Both the position numbers and the translations under genes were made by a program. The notes under the pieces were generated by a model that was not told the origin of the DNA, did no database searches, and saw only the letters and a list, made by a program, of their open reading frames with translations. This document shows positions 16,725-24,082 of a stretch of DNA of 35,392 bases, piece after piece (positions within the stretch are counted from its first letter, which is position 1; each line of letters starts with the position of its first letter). Source of the DNA: Prevotella sp. UBA1104 (lineage in GTDB: Bacteria; Bacteroidota; Bacteroidia; Bacteroidales; Bacteroidaceae); assembly GCA_002314055.1 (NCBI GenBank), contig DCBP01000036.1, forward strand, positions 5,892 to 41,283, written 5' to 3'.

Positions 16725-17579
16725 TTAGATCCCCCAGTCGGATGCATTTGCACTTGCTTCTATTTTATTCTCCGTTTTGTCGGGTAGGGCAGGGAAGAAG
16801 TCGATGCCTGTAATCCTTTCCACCTGGTCTACGGAGTTCACGTAGTCTCCTTTGGGGCGGTTTCCATCTGCATTCTTGTATATAAAGCCAATAGCTTTAG
16901 GTTCGTCTTTCATGCACAATACCACTTTGAAGAAGGCTTCCGGTACTACGACCTTGTCTTTTCCTATTGTCTTGTGTTTGCCTTTATATAGTATCGGACC
17001 GCATACGATATATACATCACCGTATTCCTTTGCCCATTTCCGGCACTGGTTCTCCATCTCGTTCCAGTCGCCGCGGTTCAGACCTGGGGCTTGCGGACAA
17101 ATATTTGTGAACAGGAATGATTGCATCATAGCTTTTTCGCTCCATTTGTTGTCGCCGGCAGGACACATGTGTCCTCTGTCGTAGCCGGAGCTGTAGTAGT
17201 CCCAGTCCGTAGCTCTTGGTGTTGGCACATCTTCGTCTTCATGAAATGCTTTTTGTTTCCTTTTAGCATTACCTTGGCAGCGATTGGCGGTAAGATGCCA
17301 TGCCACCCAGTTGGGAAGTTTCGTGTCTGCATTATATGACACTGTATATCCTTCGCGTTTCAGAATCTGTTCTTTTCCATTTGTAAGAGGGGCTGGAATT
17401 TCCAGACTGCTGCCAGCATCGTTTTCTTGTTTGTATGTTTCTTCCTGAAGTTGCGTTGCTTTTTCTTCGGTTCCTTTTATTCCGCCGATAAGTTGTCCCT
17501 TAGGTTTGTTATTTCCTGCGAGGCATGAGGATAGAATTGCCAATGTCAGCAATATGGCAAAAGTCTTGATTTTTTTCAT
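16725..17579 (-). CDS. Exported DNA/RNA non-specific endonuclease (NUC1 family), predicted lipoprotein
   Basis: The product is 284 residues. The N-terminus KIKTFAILLTLAILSSC is a lipoprotein signal with Cys19 as the probable lipidation site. Residues about 80-260 carry the Serratia nuclease-type beta-beta-alpha-metal core: NWVAWHLTAN, then YDRGHMCPAGD (the DRGH motif with the catalytic His) and NICPQAPGLNRGDWNEMEN, which supplies the conserved Asn/Glu metal-site residues. Such enzymes degrade DNA and RNA non-specifically with Mg2+. Location at the membrane or cell surface suggests nucleic-acid scavenging or extracellular DNA turnover. No immunity-like gene is adjacent, and the catalytic motif is intact. 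The gene stands alone between the NIF3 unit and a long non-coding stretch. Confidence 0.9.
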   Translation of the reverse strand: MKKIKTFAILLTLAILSSCLAGNNKPKGQLIGGIKGTEEKATQLQEETYKQENDAGSSLEIPAPLTNGKEQILKREGYTVSYNADTKLPNWVAWHLTANRCQGNAKRKQKAFHEDEDVPTPRATDWDYYSSGYDRGHMCPAGDNKWSEKAMMQSFLFTNICPQAPGLNRGDWNEMENQCRKWAKEYGDVYIVCGPILYKGKHKTIGKDKVVVPEAFFKVVLCMKDEPKAIGFIYKNADGNRPKGDYVNSVDQVERITGIDFFPALPDKTENKIEASANASDWGI

Positions 17580-17659
17580 TTTTTCTTTGTTTTTAATTTT
17601 GTCTTATACGTATGTCTGTCATTGTGCTGCGAAATTAGTGAAAATATCCGGAATAAAAA

Positions 17660-18040
17660 AATAACCGATTCTTTATAAGCTGTATTGCTTAAAAAGAACC
17701 GGTCTTACTGAAGTTTTTTTACCTATTGAATATCTTCAGTCATTAACTATTACTTTACCTAAATGAATCTTCTTACCTTTTAATTACCTTTTCTGAATAC
17801 CTATTCTAATATCTTTATCTTGATGCCATGATGGCTGATGAATCTTTTTAAAAGAACGGCTCACCGATATTTGTTAAACAAATGCGCAATGCTGTAAAAC
17901 TAAAATTAAAACTGGGTACGTTTACTTGGTTGCATGCGTATCGTCATTTTTCACAACATACTAATGATGTGTAATCGATGAGCCGACTTTTTCTCTTAAC
18001 GTCTTCGCAGATTGCTAAGAGAGCATATCTACAATATTTC
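17660..18040 (-). ncRNA. Candidate structured small RNA (unassigned)
   Basis: This part of a 618-base non-coding stretch has its own -7-like box on the minus strand (TATCTTTG, 18046-18053) just beyond the terminator of the hybrid sensor gene, and a terminator at 17664-17703. Inside, 17857-17868 and 17974-17985 form a 12-bp long-range pairing (CGGCTCACCGAT with ATCGATGAGCCG) whose single non-Watson-Crick position is a G-U wobble in the minus-strand RNA but a C-A mismatch in the plus-strand RNA. A 7-bp palindrome ATTTGTTAAACAAAT (17869-17883) and a CTCTTA/TAAGAG stem (about 17992-18021) add structure. It does not resemble tmRNA, RNase P RNA or SRP RNA. The existence of a transcript is inference. 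Confidence 0.25.
17664..17703 (-). terminator. Imperfect hairpin with minus-strand T tract
   Basis: ACCGATTCTTTATAAGC-type sequence (from 17664) pairs with GCTTAAAAAGAACCGGT (to 17703) around a 6-base loop. There is one mismatch and one position that becomes a G-U wobble only in the minus-strand RNA. Downstream on the minus strand is ATTTTTTATTCC. It would end any transcript entering from the long non-coding region before the nuclease gene. Confidence 0.6.
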
Positions 18041-18101
18041 GAGTGCAAAGATATTGTGATAATCCTAAAGCTGGTGTAAAATATAGTTCATAGAATAAAA
18101 A

Positions 18102-18143
18102 AAATCGTTCATAATAGTGATTTTGTCATTATTTGAACGATTT
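18102..18143 (-). terminator. Intrinsic terminator of the hybrid sensor gene
   Basis: AAATCGTTCA (18102-18111) pairs with TGAACGATTT (18134-18143), 10 bp and extendable with A/T pairs. On the minus strand the stem is followed by ATTTTTTTTATTC. It lies 55 bases beyond the stop of the hybrid two-component gene at 18198. Confidence 0.75.
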
Positions 18144-18197
18144 GTGCTATTATTCGTAATTAATTTGTGTCCTTATTTGACTTGTATTCCCCTTTTG

Positions 18198-20942
18198 TTA
18201 TTGTTTGTTTCTTATATCACCGGGAAGTTTGTTGTATTCGTCTTTGAAACATTTTGTAAAATATGACGGTGAAGAAAAGCCAACCTCGTATGCAATTTCA
18301 GATATGCTTTTGTCGGAGTCTGCCAGAAGTTGCATACCCCGTTGCAGTCTTGCCTTGCGCATCAAGTCGACTACAGATACTCCGGTTATTGCCTTTACCT
18401 TTCTGTACAGTTGCACTCGGCTGAGTCCCATGTCGTTGCTAAGGTCTTCAACGTTATATTCTATGTTTCCTATATTTTTTTGTATAGTTGTCTTCAAAAT
18501 ACTGATAAAGTCTTTGTCCATGTTGTCCGGTTTGCTGTCTTTATCAGCCTCGTTGCCTACATTGTTTTCTTTAAATACATTCTCCAATTTCCTTCTGCTA
18601 TTAAGAAGATTTTCCACTCTCGCCTTTAGAATTTTACTGCTAAAAGGTTTTGTAATATAAGAATCTGCCCCATGCTCATAGCCTTCAATTTTCTGCTCGT
18701 TCAAACTTTTCGCAGTTAGAAGTATTACCGGTATGTGGCAAATTGCAGTTTTGCTTTTAAGTTCCGTACAGAATTCGATACCGTTCATTACAGGCATCAT
18801 TACATCGCAAATAACAATGTCAGGAACAATTTTCAGTGCGATATCAAGTCCTTCCTTTCCGTCGGCAGCTTCAAATACAGTATATCCATCGTTGAAAATC
18901 TCCTTGATATATTCTCTGATGTCATTGTTGTCGTCAATAATCAGGAGCGTCGGTTTGCCATTGTCGTTGATAATCCTTTGTGTGGCATAACTGTTGCTTT
19001 CATTCTTGGCAGGCAATTTAGGTTCTTTGTCGATCAAATGAAATTCGTTCTGTTTCTTATCCGTCGTTTCATCTGTCATGTCCTTTTGGGTACGTGGTAT
19101 AATGATGCCAAAGTCTGCCCCCTTTCCTTTCTGGCTTTTCACGAAGGCATTGCCGTTGTGCAATTCAGCATAAGCTTTTACGATGGCAAGACCTATACCT
19201 GTTCCGCCATTAGAGTTGTTTGCCTGATAAAATCTGTCGAAAACCTTTTTCTGTTCCTCTTCCGACAGTCCTTTCCCTGTATCGCTAACAATAAGTTGAA
19301 TACAATCATTAGGAGCATCTTTTAGAGAAACAGTGATGATACCTCCTTCATCTGTATATTTTATTGCATTGCTTACAAAATTAAACACAATCCTGTTAAT
19401 CTTGTCTTCGTCGGCAGTAATGGTGTCGTGTTTGAATTCGTCCATGTTGAGAACGAGAGAAACCTTCTTAGCTTCTGCAGAAGGGTAAAAGGCGTCAATC
19501 CATTTGCTTAATTCCTCTTTGATTTTAAAAGTCGACGGCTTCAGTTTCATATTTCCGCTTTGAATTTTTCTGAAGTCCATAATATCGTCAACGAGTCGTT
19601 TCATTGTAAAGGCACTGCGCTGCAATGTTTTCAGCAATGCCATAGTAGGTTTGCTGATATTCTTGTCTGCAATAATTCTTTCAAGCGGGTCTATAATGAG
19701 CGTAAGAGGGGTTCTCAGTTCATGACTGACGTTAGTGAAAAATTCTATTCTTGATTGAGTAAGACTTATCACTTCTCCATTGAGCCGTTCCAGTTCGTCA
19801 TTTTTGCTTTTCAGTTGCATAGAAAGGATATTCTTTGCATGATAGTTCTTGTAGAGGAACATGGATGCAATAATTACTGAAAGCAGGAATATACCGAGTA
19901 GCCACAGAAACAGAGTCTGTGTTTCATAGTGGCTCTCGTATTTGCTCACCTGTTTGTGCAAGTCTTCCAGGATACCCCTTTGTCTGGCTGCATTCTTTGC
20001 AGCCATAAGTGTCAGTTCTGCATTCGCTTTGGTTATAATAGTAGTGGCAAGATTATTGTTCTTGTCGTATTTCTCACCTTTAAGAATTTTCATAGCGAGT
20101 TTTATCACCTCGTCCCCACTTGTAGGGTTCATATACGATGCGTCCAAAATTCCATCGCAAACAAGTTCGATGCCTTGTCCTTTACCAGAAAGTCCGTCGA
20201 TACCGGTAAATTTTATTTTGTTGTTTGGATAAAGCTTTTTAGCAGCAAGGTATGCTCCGTATGCCATTCTGTCGTTGTGTGCAAAGACATAGTCGATATC
20301 CTTTGTCTTAGTCAATATTCTATCCATAGCTTGCTGACCGCTTGTCAGTTCCCAATTGCCAAATTCTTCAGTAACGATATTGACATCAGGAAATTTATTC
20401 ATGGCAGCCTTAAAACCTTTATGTCTTTCGATAGCCGGAGAAGAATCCTTAAGTCCCATGACTTCTGCAACATTACCCTTCCCGTGAAGTTCATTGGCAA
20501 TATAAGTACCGAGGTCGTATCCCATTTTGTAGTTGTTGCTGCCGATGAAAGCACTGTATTTGTCAGACTTTATCTTTCTGTCGTATAGTATAACGGGAAT
20601 TCCGCTATTGTATGCTTTTATTACAGCTGGGTCTACAACGTTCACCTGGTTTGGAGAAATGATAAGCAGATCGACTCCCATTTTTATAAAGCTGTCGATT
20701 TGTTCTATTTGGGTATTACTGTTGTTATTTGCACTTTTTATTATCACATTAATAGAATCGTTGATGTAGTCCATCATCTTAATCTCGTCGTTTAGTTTCG
20801 TGCGCCATGCATCATCCGAACATTGTGAAACGGCAATTGTATACACATGTTTTTTGTCAGAACAATTATATGTGATAAATATTGTCGATACAATAAAAAC
20901 AATACTAAGTATGAAATATATGAAATTCTTTTTCTTTTCCAT
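18198..20942 (-). CDS. Hybrid two-component system sensor/regulator with periplasmic sugar-binding domain
   Basis: The product is 914 residues from ATG at 20942. Order: membrane segment (7-25); a periplasmic-binding-protein domain of the ribose/galactose type (34-325; SPNQVNVVDPAV, GNWELTSGQQAMDRIL, AHNDRMAYGAY, GIDGL); second membrane segment (343-365); HisKA with phospho-acceptor H407 (VSHELRTP); HATPase (NFVSNAIKY, DTGKGL, GTGIGLAIVKAY); a receiver domain (LLIIDDNNDI, DVMMPVMNG, ITKPF); and a C-terminal AraC-type helix-turn-helix. This is the one-protein HTCS of Bacteroidetes that senses a sugar in the periplasm and activates a carbohydrate locus. The architecture is that of the fructose-binding sensor BT1754, but the ligand cannot be read here. 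An upstream ATG at 21014 lies at or before the predicted transcription start and is not used. No glycan-utilization genes adjoin it. Confidence 0.9.
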   Translation of the reverse strand: MEKKKNFIYFILSIVFIVSTIFITYNCSDKKHVYTIAVSQCSDDAWRTKLNDEIKMMDYINDSINVIIKSANNNSNTQIEQIDSFIKMGVDLLIISPNQVNVVDPAVIKAYNSGIPVILYDRKIKSDKYSAFIGSNNYKMGYDLGTYIANELHGKGNVAEVMGLKDSSPAIERHKGFKAAMNKFPDVNIVTEEFGNWELTSGQQAMDRILTKTKDIDYVFAHNDRMAYGAYLAAKKLYPNNKIKFTGIDGLSGKGQGIELVCDGILDASYMNPTSGDEVIKLAMKILKGEKYDKNNNLATTIITKANAELTLMAAKNAARQRGILEDLHKQVSKYESHYETQTLFLWLLGIFLLSVIIASMFLYKNYHAKNILSMQLKSKNDELERLNGEVISLTQSRIEFFTNVSHELRTPLTLIIDPLERIIADKNISKPTMALLKTLQRSAFTMKRLVDDIMDFRKIQSGNMKLKPSTFKIKEELSKWIDAFYPSAEAKKVSLVLNMDEFKHDTITADEDKINRIVFNFVSNAIKYTDEGGIITVSLKDAPNDCIQLIVSDTGKGLSEEEQKKVFDRFYQANNSNGGTGIGLAIVKAYAELHNGNAFVKSQKGKGADFGIIIPRTQKDMTDETTDKKQNEFHLIDKEPKLPAKNESNSYATQRIINDNGKPTLLIIDDNNDIREYIKEIFNDGYTVFEAADGKEGLDIALKIVPDIVICDVMMPVMNGIEFCTELKSKTAICHIPVILLTAKSLNEQKIEGYEHGADSYITKPFSSKILKARVENLLNSRRKLENVFKENNVGNEADKDSKPDNMDKDFISILKTTIQKNIGNIEYNVEDLSNDMGLSRVQLYRKVKAITGVSVVDLMRKARLQRGMQLLADSDKSISEIAYEVGFSSPSYFTKCFKDEYNKLPGDIRNKQ

Positions 20943-21022
20943 AGCAGGTTCGTTTTTATATGGAGTTTTTATAATTGTAGATATGCTTTTCTGTCTTATT
21001 AAGAATAAAGCCATACTAACTG

Positions 21023-21030
21023 CAAAGATA
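21023..21030 (-). promoter_or_regulatory. -7 promoter box of the hybrid sensor gene
   Basis: On the minus strand the sequence reads TATCTTTG, a perfect TAnnTTTG. It sets transcription start near 21016, which places the ATG at 21014 without a usable leader and supports 20942 as the true start (leader about 75 bases). No clear TTTG -33 box is seen. Confidence 0.55.
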
Positions 21031-21173
21031 TAGGAAAAAAATTATTTCTTTATGGAAAATCAGAAAAAATAATACATGTTTGAAAAAAAAGTCAAAATAG
21101 GAACCACCGTTTCTGTTTTTTTTCTAAATTTACAACCGGAAAATCGATGTGTAACCTTTTAAACATTTTTATT

Positions 21174-22280
21174 ATGAAAATCGGAATTCCAAAAGAAATC
21201 AAGAACAATGAGAACAGAGTTGGTATGACACCTGCCGGAGTAGCAGAGTTAGTGCGTCATGGACATTCAGTTGTAGTTCAGCATACGGCTGGTGAGAATA
21301 GCGGTTTCAGTGATGAAATGTATGTCAAGGCTGGAGCGGAGATACTACCAGATATCGAGGCTGTTTACCGCGAGGCAGAGATGATTGTTAAAGTCAAGGA
21401 GCCGATAAAACCGGAATACAAACTGATACGCAAAGACCAGCTTGTGTTTACTTATTTCCATTTTGCATGCGATAGAGAGCTTACAGATGCCATGATAAAC
21501 AGTGGTGCTGTTTGTCTGGCGTATGAAACCGTTGAGACTACCGACCACCGCTTGCCACTGCTGATTCCTATGAGCGAGGTAGCAGGGCGTATGGCAACGA
21601 TTAACGGGGCTTATTATTTGCAGAAAACAAAAGGCGGACTTGGAAAGCTGATAAGTGGTGTACCGGGAGTAGACCGCGCTAAAGTCCTTGTGCTTGGCGG
21701 AGGAACCGTGGGGGAAGCTGCAGCGCGAATGGCTGCAGGACTCGGTGCGGATGTTTGGATTACGGATATTTCCTTGCCAAGGTTGCGACAGCTGGAAATG
21801 GAATTGCCGATAAATGTGCATACGCTGTATTCTACGGAACATAATATCCGCGAACAGCTGCCTGATACAGATATCGTTATAGGCAGTGTACTCGTTCCTG
21901 GCGACAAGGCTCCGCATCTGATAACACGCGATATGCTGAAAATAATGCAACCGGGAACAGTACTCGTGGATGTGGCGATAGACCAGGGCGGTTGCTTTGA
22001 AACTTCTCATCCTACAACACATTCAGATCCAGTATATATGGTAGACGGAATACTACATTATGCTGTTGCCAATATTCCAGGTGCTGTGCCTCACACTTCA
22101 ACGCTGGCATTGACAAATGCAACATTGAAATATGCCGTTGCTCTTGCCGACAAGGGGTGGAGAAAAGCGTGCAAAGAAGATCCGGCATTGTATAAAGGAC
22201 TGAATATCGTTAATGGCAAGGTAGTATTCAAGGCAGTTGCCGATGTTTATGGTATGGAATACGAAGAAATAGAATTGTAG
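21174..22280 (+). CDS. ald: Alanine dehydrogenase
   Basis: The product is 368 residues from ATG at 21174 (MKIGIPKEIKNNENRVGMTP), the exact N-terminus of the family. An in-frame ATG at 21147 would add nine residues with no counterpart. R15, K75 (KVKEP) and H96 (TYFHFACD) match the pyruvate-binding and catalytic residues of Mycobacterium tuberculosis alanine dehydrogenase. The Rossmann motif VLVLGGGTVGEAAARMAAGLGADV binds NAD, and VDVAIDQGGCFETS is the family hallmark. It interconverts L-alanine and pyruvate plus ammonia in the cytoplasm, feeding nitrogen or carbon metabolism. It is transcribed divergently from the hybrid sensor, with a 231-base gap between the start codons, and is followed by a hairpin terminator, so it is probably monocistronic. 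Confidence 0.95.
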   Translation: MKIGIPKEIKNNENRVGMTPAGVAELVRHGHSVVVQHTAGENSGFSDEMYVKAGAEILPDIEAVYREAEMIVKVKEPIKPEYKLIRKDQLVFTYFHFACDRELTDAMINSGAVCLAYETVETTDHRLPLLIPMSEVAGRMATINGAYYLQKTKGGLGKLISGVPGVDRAKVLVLGGGTVGEAAARMAAGLGADVWITDISLPRLRQLEMELPINVHTLYSTEHNIREQLPDTDIVIGSVLVPGDKAPHLITRDMLKIMQPGTVLVDVAIDQGGCFETSHPTTHSDPVYMVDGILHYAVANIPGAVPHTSTLALTNATLKYAVALADKGWRKACKEDPALYKGLNIVNGKVVFKAVADVYGMEYEEIEL

Positions 22281-22304
22281 AGTTGTTATGTAAATGATTT
22301 ATAC

Positions 22305-22361
22305 AGCCACACTTGGAGTTTGTTGGTTTACAGCTCTTTGTGTGGCTTTTCTCCTTTTTTC
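22305..22361 (+). terminator. Hairpin terminator after ald
   Basis: AGCCACAC (22305-22312) pairs with GTGTGGCT (22340-22347); the 27-base loop is long. TTTTCTCCTTTTTTCC follows directly. It begins 25 bases after the ald stop. Confidence 0.6.
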
Positions 22362-22480
22362 CTTAATGTAGTATATAAGGTAGGTGCTCTTTTTTCTCAA
22401 AAAGTATTATTTATTTCCTATTTTATGCTAAAAACTTTATTTAATACAATAGTTTTGTAATTTGTTTTTGACAAAATATA

Positions 22481-22488
22481 TAAATTTG
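22481..22488 (+). promoter_or_regulatory. -7 promoter box of the inositol phosphate synthase gene
   Basis: TAAATTTG followed by CAG fits TAnnTTTG and lies 41 bases before the ATG at 22530. Two TTTG sequences are upstream (22454-22457 and 22461-22464), giving spacers of 23 and 16 bases, neither ideal for a -33 box. Confidence 0.6.
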
Positions 22489-22529
22489 CAGCGAGAGAGT
22501 AAAAATCACAATATTTAAAAAAAGATCTA

Positions 22530-23855
22530 ATGCAAACAAAAGTGAAACCCGCAGAGGGTAAATTAGGAATAATGATTGTCGGCAATGGTGCTGTTGCCAC
22601 AACATTTATGACTGGTGTTCTCATGACACGTCGCGGATTGACAAAACCTGTTGGCTCAATGACCCAATACGATAAAATACGTGTTGGAAGAGGCGCTGAC
22701 AAGAAGTATCTTCATTATAAGGATATCGTTCCTTTGGCATCTTTAGACGATATCGTGTTCGGTACATGGGACGTATATCCGCAGAATGCTTATCAGGCTG
22801 CAATGTATGCCGAAGTACTGAAGGAGAAGGACATAGACCCGGTGAAGGACGAGTTGGAAAAGATAAAGCCGATGAAGGCAGCTTTCGACAAGAACTATGC
22901 AAAGCGCCTGGACGGAGACAACGTAAAAGACTGCAAGACACGTTGGGATATGGTCGAGGCTTTGCGCGAAGACATAAGAAACTTCAAGGCTGAGCACGGA
23001 TGTTCCAGAATTGTTGTTATCTGGGCTGCGTCAACAGAGATTTACGTACCGGTAGACGAAAGCGTGCACTACAGACTGGAAGACCTGGAAAAAGCCATGA
23101 AGGCAGACGACCGTGAGCATATTGCTCCATCAATGTGTTATGTCTATGCAGCCCTTAAAGAAGGAGCGCCGTTCATTATGGGAGCACCGAACACTACTGT
23201 AGATATCCCGGCTATGTGGGAGCTTGCAGAGAAAACAAAAATGCCGATTGCAGGCAAGGATTTTAAGACAGGACAGACTTTGGTGAAGAGTGGCTTTGCC
23301 CCAATCATCGGTACACGTTGTCTCGGACTTAGCGGATGGTTCTCTACCAACATTCTCGGCAACCGTGATGGACTGGTATTGGATGAACCAGCCAATTTCC
23401 ATACAAAAGAGGTTAGTAAGCTGTCAACGCTTGAGACAATCTTGAAACCGGATGTTCAACCAGATCTTTACGGACATGGCAATGACGAGGATACCCAATA
23501 CTATCATAAAGTGCGCATAAACTATTATCCGCCACGCAACGATAATAAGGAAGGTTGGGATAATATCGACATCTTTGGTTGGATGGGATATCCGATGCAA
23601 ATAAAGATAAACTTCCTGTGTCGTGATTCGATACTTGCTGCTCCATTGTTGCTCGACCTGTGTCTGTTGAGCGATCTTGCTGCAAGAGCCGGAAGATACG
23701 GAACACAGCGCTTCTTGAGCTTCTTCCTGAAGAGTCCGATGCATGACTATACAAAGGGAGAGGAAGCAGTCAACAATCTGTACCAGCAGTATACAATGCT
23801 CAAAAACGCCATTCGTGAGATGGGCGGATATGAGGCAGACGAGGAGATTGACTGA
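22530..23855 (+). CDS. ino1: Myo-inositol-1-phosphate synthase
   Basis: The product is 441 residues. It converts glucose-6-phosphate to 1L-myo-inositol-1-phosphate with bound NAD, the committed step to inositol. The N-terminus KLGIMIVGNGAVATTFMTG is the NAD-binding loop. The catalytic region is recognisable in GAPNTTVDIPAMWELAEKTK and the following GKDFKTGQT, with TRCLGLSGWFSTNILGNRDG and GRYGTQRFLSFFLKSPMHDY after it. Length and motifs agree with the actinobacterial and Bacteroidetes type (shorter than the eukaryotic enzyme). In Bacteroides the enzyme feeds phosphatidylinositol and inositol sphingolipids, usually beside the CDP-alcohol transferase; no such partner is seen here. The gene has its own promoter; no other gene of the pathway follows within the window. 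Confidence 0.93.
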   Translation: MQTKVKPAEGKLGIMIVGNGAVATTFMTGVLMTRRGLTKPVGSMTQYDKIRVGRGADKKYLHYKDIVPLASLDDIVFGTWDVYPQNAYQAAMYAEVLKEKDIDPVKDELEKIKPMKAAFDKNYAKRLDGDNVKDCKTRWDMVEALREDIRNFKAEHGCSRIVVIWAASTEIYVPVDESVHYRLEDLEKAMKADDREHIAPSMCYVYAALKEGAPFIMGAPNTTVDIPAMWELAEKTKMPIAGKDFKTGQTLVKSGFAPIIGTRCLGLSGWFSTNILGNRDGLVLDEPANFHTKEVSKLSTLETILKPDVQPDLYGHGNDEDTQYYHKVRINYYPPRNDNKEGWDNIDIFGWMGYPMQIKINFLCRDSILAAPLLLDLCLLSDLAARAGRYGTQRFLSFFLKSPMHDYTKGEEAVNNLYQQYTMLKNAIREMGGYEADEEID

Positions 23856-24082
23856 TAGTTGTTCTCCATTGGGCATAATATAAATGTTATACATATTATA
23901 TATGCCGATACACCTTATTATATATAAGCTGTGTCAGATGTGAAGCGGACAATGGTTTCAAGTCTGGTTTGCATCTGGCGCAACTTAGTTAATTAGCATG
24001 TTTTTCATTCATTATAGAGTCTGCCGATAAGAATAGGACAGAGAAAAGGCAGATATATTATATCAATAAATATTAAAGTAAA

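Noticed and set aside
16725..17579. Toxin/immunity pair around the secreted nuclease
   Set aside because: No small immunity-like gene lies next to it and the protein has a lipoprotein signal without a toxin delivery domain.
17660..18053. tmRNA, RNase P RNA or SRP RNA
   Set aside because: None of the conserved cores of these RNAs (tRNA-like ends with a tag frame, the P4 region, or the SRP GNAR-type loop) could be found.
20943..21014. Upstream ATG of the hybrid sensor
   Set aside because: It lies at or ahead of the transcription start predicted from the -7 box at 21023-21030; ATG at 20942 leads directly into the membrane helix.
23869..23915. Terminator after the inositol phosphate synthase gene (GGCATA...TATGCC)
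   Set aside because: The arms are mostly A/T with several mismatches, and no T tract follows; termination could not be supported.
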